Shown here in pieces: positions 14,552-16,284 of a stretch of 16,284 nucleotides of DNA. Position numbers and translations under genes: made by a program. The stretch spans positions 1-16,284 of the forward strand of contig JAUVDU010000005.1 of assembly GCA_030595135.1 (NCBI GenBank), in the 5' to 3' direction. The stretch comes from Deltaproteobacteria bacterium. GTDB taxonomy: Bacteria > Desulfobacterota > Anaeroferrophillalia > Anaeroferrophillales > Tharpellaceae. Numbering within the stretch: position 1 is the first letter of the stretch; the number at the start of each line of letters is the position of its first letter. Below the pieces are notes generated by a model. It worked only from the letters and a program-made list of their open reading frames with translations, was not told the origin of the DNA and did not search any database.

Positions 14552-14591
14552 AAAAAAGGCCGGGCACCTTTTCTTATTAGGCAACCCGACC
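14552..14591 (-). terminator. Riboswitch-linked intrinsic terminator upstream of oleate hydratase
   Basis: On the minus strand GGTCGGG (14585-14591) pairs with CCCGGCC (14558-14564), with inner GCC/GGT-type pairs, followed by TTTTTT (14552-14557). The 5' half of the stem is also the 3' strand of the GEMM-like aptamer (GGTCGGGTTGCC). Ligand binding and terminator formation should therefore compete, giving an ON switch if binding stabilises the aptamer. Confidence 0.7.
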
Positions 14592-14669
14592 GTCTTGTAT
14601 GAGCGAATGATTTGTTTCGCAAGACCCGTGGCTTTCCGACCCTGCCTCACGGCAGGTGTGGCTTTTCTC
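14579..14669 (-). ncRNA. GEMM-I-like cyclic-dinucleotide riboswitch aptamer
   Basis: Reading the minus strand from 14669, the sequence shows GAGAAAAGCCACACC and then a six-base-pair stem CCTGCC/GGCAGG (14641-14656) capped by a GTGA (GNRA) tetraloop. The core GGAAAGCC and ACGGGTCT come next, then a second long stem GTCTTG/CAAGAC (14592-14597 with 14620-14625), and the conserved 3' GGGTTGCC. A GNRA-capped P2 next to an AAAGCC junction, a variable P3 and a terminal GGGTTGCC is the GEMM-I pattern. The GGAAAGCC...GGGTCT form is typical of Geobacter-type members, some of which bind 3',3'-cGAMP rather than c-di-GMP. I could not place the ligand-discriminating base with confidence. A near-consensus promoter lies just upstream and a terminator just downstream on the same strand. 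Confidence 0.72.
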
Positions 14670-14691
14670 GATGAATAGCTACTTTAATTAT

Positions 14692-14719
14692 AGTATAATC
14701 GGAAAATTATGGATGTCAA
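14692..14719 (-). promoter_or_regulatory. Promoter of the riboswitch / oleate hydratase / glycosyltransferase operon
   Basis: On the minus strand TTGACA (14714-14719) and TATACT (14692-14697) are separated by 16 bases. The predicted start near 14685 lies just before the aptamer. The -35 is perfect and sits inside the dyad at 14711-14733. Confidence 0.75.
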
Positions 14720-14733
14720 TATCTGTGACATCC
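14711..14733. promoter_or_regulatory. Perfect dyad operator overlapping the -35 of the oleate hydratase promoter
   Basis: GGATGTCA and TGACATCC form an 8-bp perfect inverted repeat with 7 bases between, covering the -35 hexamer. A dimeric repressor bound here would block RNA polymerase. The regulator is unknown; the site is not a CRP or FNR consensus. Confidence 0.6.
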
Positions 14734-14794
14734 GGACGGCAATGATCTGTCCTTAAAATATCAAAATTCATACTTTTTTCATACATTTGGCTTA

Positions 14795-14822
14795 TTGACT
14801 TTTACATCTGGCTGGCTATAAT
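14795..14822 (+). promoter_or_regulatory. Promoter of the glycine-rich secreted protein gene
   Basis: TTGACT (14795-14800) and TATAAT (14817-14822) are separated by 16 bases, giving a start near 14829 and a leader of about 140 nt. The leader contains the palindrome CTTTTTAAAAAG near 14837-14848, whose role is unknown. Confidence 0.65.
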
Positions 14823-14970
14823 TATAAGTTGATGGCTTTTTAAAAAGTCACGGGATGGCGTCGTAAGTTTGATGAAATCCAGAGACAATGTTCGCTGATC
14901 TGATTAATTTTAAAAGCAGTATTTTCATCCCATTATCGTCATTTGTTAATTAAGGAAAATGAGGTGCCTT

Positions 14971-16045
14971 ATGGAAATGCAAGAATCTCCTCCAAAGATG
15001 AGTGTTTTTATTGTTGTACTTTTAACCCTCTTTTTCAGTATGAGCGCTCTTCTCCCCCAAACTGGAACTGCAGAGATGATATCGGACGGTTCGGACGGAT
15101 CGTTTCATCCTCTCCAAAACACGACCATCGATTTGGCCGGGAAAAATGTTTTCAATTTTACGACCATTACGATTCCAGAGGGTGTGAGGGTTGGTTTTAT
15201 CAACTCCTTTGACAATGCACCGGTCTATTTTTTGGCAACCGATGATATTATCATTGATGGTACGCTGGATCTCCGTGGCGGCCTCTCGAAGAAATGGTTT
15301 GCCGGTCCAGGTGGCTTACGAGGGTGGATTGGGGGGAGCAGCTAGTTTAGCCGGAATGCCTGGTTCCGGCCCCGGCGGCGGCTATGCCGGGATTGCCCGT
15401 CACCCCGGCGGCGGCGCAAGCTTTGCAACTTCAGGAACCGACACCAAGATCGATGGCTGCCTGAGTGTGGTTTTGCCTCCAGCTCCCGTGGTTCCCTATG
15501 AGTTGGATCTTTTCGAGGGGGGATCCGGTGGTGGCGGCGGCGGTGGTGGTGCCTTTGGTGCGCTTGGATGCCTCGGTGGTGGCGGTGGTGGCGCAGTTAC
15601 TCTTTCTACTCCGTGGACAATTTATATTGACGGGGATGTGATTGCCAGCGGGGCCAGTGGAGCCAACTGCTACACTTCGGCTTTCTGTGGTATTAGAGGT
15701 GGTCCCGGCGGTGGCGGTAGCGGCGGCATGATTCGTTTGGAAGCTGATGAACTTATTATTGAACCAAATGGGACTCTCAACTGTAGAGGCGGCAACGGCG
15801 GCGTCCGTAGTTTAGATGGAACTCTGACTCCTTTCGGCGGCAATGGTGGTTATGGATATATTGTTATGAAAAGTCCCTTTATGGATCTTCGCGGCGAGAT
15901 TCTTGGGTCTCTTATTTTGAACGATTGCATTGTTGATTTTGATAATGATGGTGATATTGATGGAATCGATGTCTTGTATATGGCATCCAATCTGGAGCCT
16001 GTTTGCCTTAACTATTTTGCCGAAAGTTTTGGCATGGTGTATTGA
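14971..16045 (+). pseudogene. Frameshifted glycine-rich secreted protein with EF-hand/dockerin-like tail
   Basis: Two overlapping frames make one protein. The first (to a stop at 15343-15345) has a signal peptide (hydrophobic VFIVVLLTLFFSMSALLP), then ISDGSDGSFHPLQNTTIDL and beta-rich ITIPEGVRVGF and DDIIIDGTLDLRGG segments. The second frame, from about 15320 to the stop at 16043-16045, continues with a glycine-rich region (runs such as GGGGGGGG), further beta repeats and a C-terminal DFDNDGDIDGIDVLYMAS, a calcium-binding EF-hand/dockerin-like loop. Removing one G from GGG (15322-15324) or from the G6 run (15331-15336) would join them smoothly. I chose ATG 14971 because GAGG lies 6 bases upstream; ATG 14959 sits only 2 bases from AAGGA. 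It is probably a surface or extracellular protein. It could be a sequencing indel, a phase-variable gene or a true pseudogene. Confidence 0.75.
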
Positions 16046-16086
16046 TTCCAGGTAGGCGAAAGAATATTAGTGACTTACAGCTTTTT

Positions 16087-16284
16087 TTACGAAACCGTCA
16101 TCTCTAAGTTGGTTTTTTTTCGATAGACCGTACCTTGGAAAAGAGCGATCAGTTCATTACTTTCATCACGGATTTCAACCTGATAGGTTGCCAATTTGGG
16201 GTTGAGAGCGACCTCTTTGGCCTCGGCAGTGAGGGTTCCCCGGTTGGTTGCCTTGAGGTAGGAGATGGTTGCACTGACTCCGAC
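16087..16284 (-). CDS. PaaI-type hotdog thioesterase, C-terminal part (5' end outside the window)
   Basis: The last 65 codons of a minus-strand gene are open from the window edge to a TAA at 16087-16089. The translation contains VGVSATISYLKATNRGTLTA, AKEVALNPKLATYQVEIRD and LIALFQGTVYRKK, the last three strands of a PaaI-family hotdog fold (acyl-CoA thioesterase, as in the phenylacetate pathway and many fatty acyl-CoA thioesterases). The catalytic Asp/Asn region lies in the missing N-terminal half, so activity cannot be judged. It converges on the glycine-rich protein gene with 41 bases between and no clear terminator hairpin. Confidence 0.8.
   Translation of the reverse strand, partial: VGVSATISYLKATNRGTLTAEAKEVALNPKLATYQVEIRDESNELIALFQGTVYRKKTNLEMTVS

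Noticed and set aside
14551..14670. The same hairpins read on the plus strand as a leader of the glycine-rich protein gene
   Set aside because: The conserved GEMM-like core (GGAAAGCC, GGGTTGCC), the promoter and the T-tract of the terminator all read correctly only on the minus strand, and the plus-strand gene has its own promoter at 14795-14822.
1..16284. CRISPR arrays, tRNA genes, rRNA genes and phage defence genes
   Set aside because: No regularly spaced repeat array, no cloverleaf-like sequence and no defence-type domain could be seen anywhere in the window.

Overview
The window looks like a piece of a chromosome from a Desulfobacterota-type (former delta-proteobacterial) anaerobe. This rests on three things: a GEMM-I-like riboswitch of the Geobacter flavour (GGAAAGCC ... 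GGGTCT ... GGGTTGCC), a CoA-disulfide-reductase-like NADH oxidase, and clustered nickel-pincer-cofactor (lar) genes. The order or genus cannot be fixed from this sequence alone.

Layout. 1-987: almost 1 kb without a credible protein gene, holding a near-consensus promoter and a long hairpin. 988-1683 (+): a membrane-anchored conserved protein of unknown function. 1684-2133: intergenic. 2134-2718 (+): a TetR-family regulator, convergent across a strong shared terminator with 2781-4139 (-), an FAD/NAD(P) disulfide oxidoreductase. 4260-5549 (-): a CNNM/CBS/CorC membrane protein. 5655-9136 (+): a compact run of ftsY, an acidic single-pass membrane protein, a short larE-like gene and larB. 9137-9480: no gene, but a roughly 250-bp foldback element directly after the larB stop, followed by a terminator made of 9-nt repeats. 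9481-10287 (-): a crotonase-family enoyl-CoA hydratase, divergent from 10424-11356 (+), a compact amidohydrolase.

The most interesting part is 11339-14733. A two-gene minus-strand operon encodes oleate hydratase (12756-14360) followed by a family-1 (MGT/CrtX-type) glycosyltransferase (11473-12744). Its leader contains, in order of transcription, a TTGACA-16-TATACT promoter overlapped by a perfect dyad operator, a GEMM-I-like cyclic-dinucleotide aptamer, and an intrinsic terminator whose 5' half is the 3' strand of the aptamer. Two copies of a roughly 130-bp palindromic MITE, in inverted orientation, bracket the operon, one in the leader and one at its 3' end. Each copy has the GTAA... ends and about 8-bp target duplication expected of IS66-type elements. 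The working hypothesis is second-messenger-controlled production of a hydroxy-fatty-acid glycoside: hydration of an unsaturated fatty acid, then glycosylation of the new hydroxyl.

The right end holds a glycine-rich secreted protein gene with an EF-hand/dockerin-like tail that is broken by a single-base frameshift (14971-16045, +), and the 3' end of a PaaI-type hotdog thioesterase (16087-16284, -) that runs off the window.

All alignments and promoter calls were made by eye; no database search or folding program was used.
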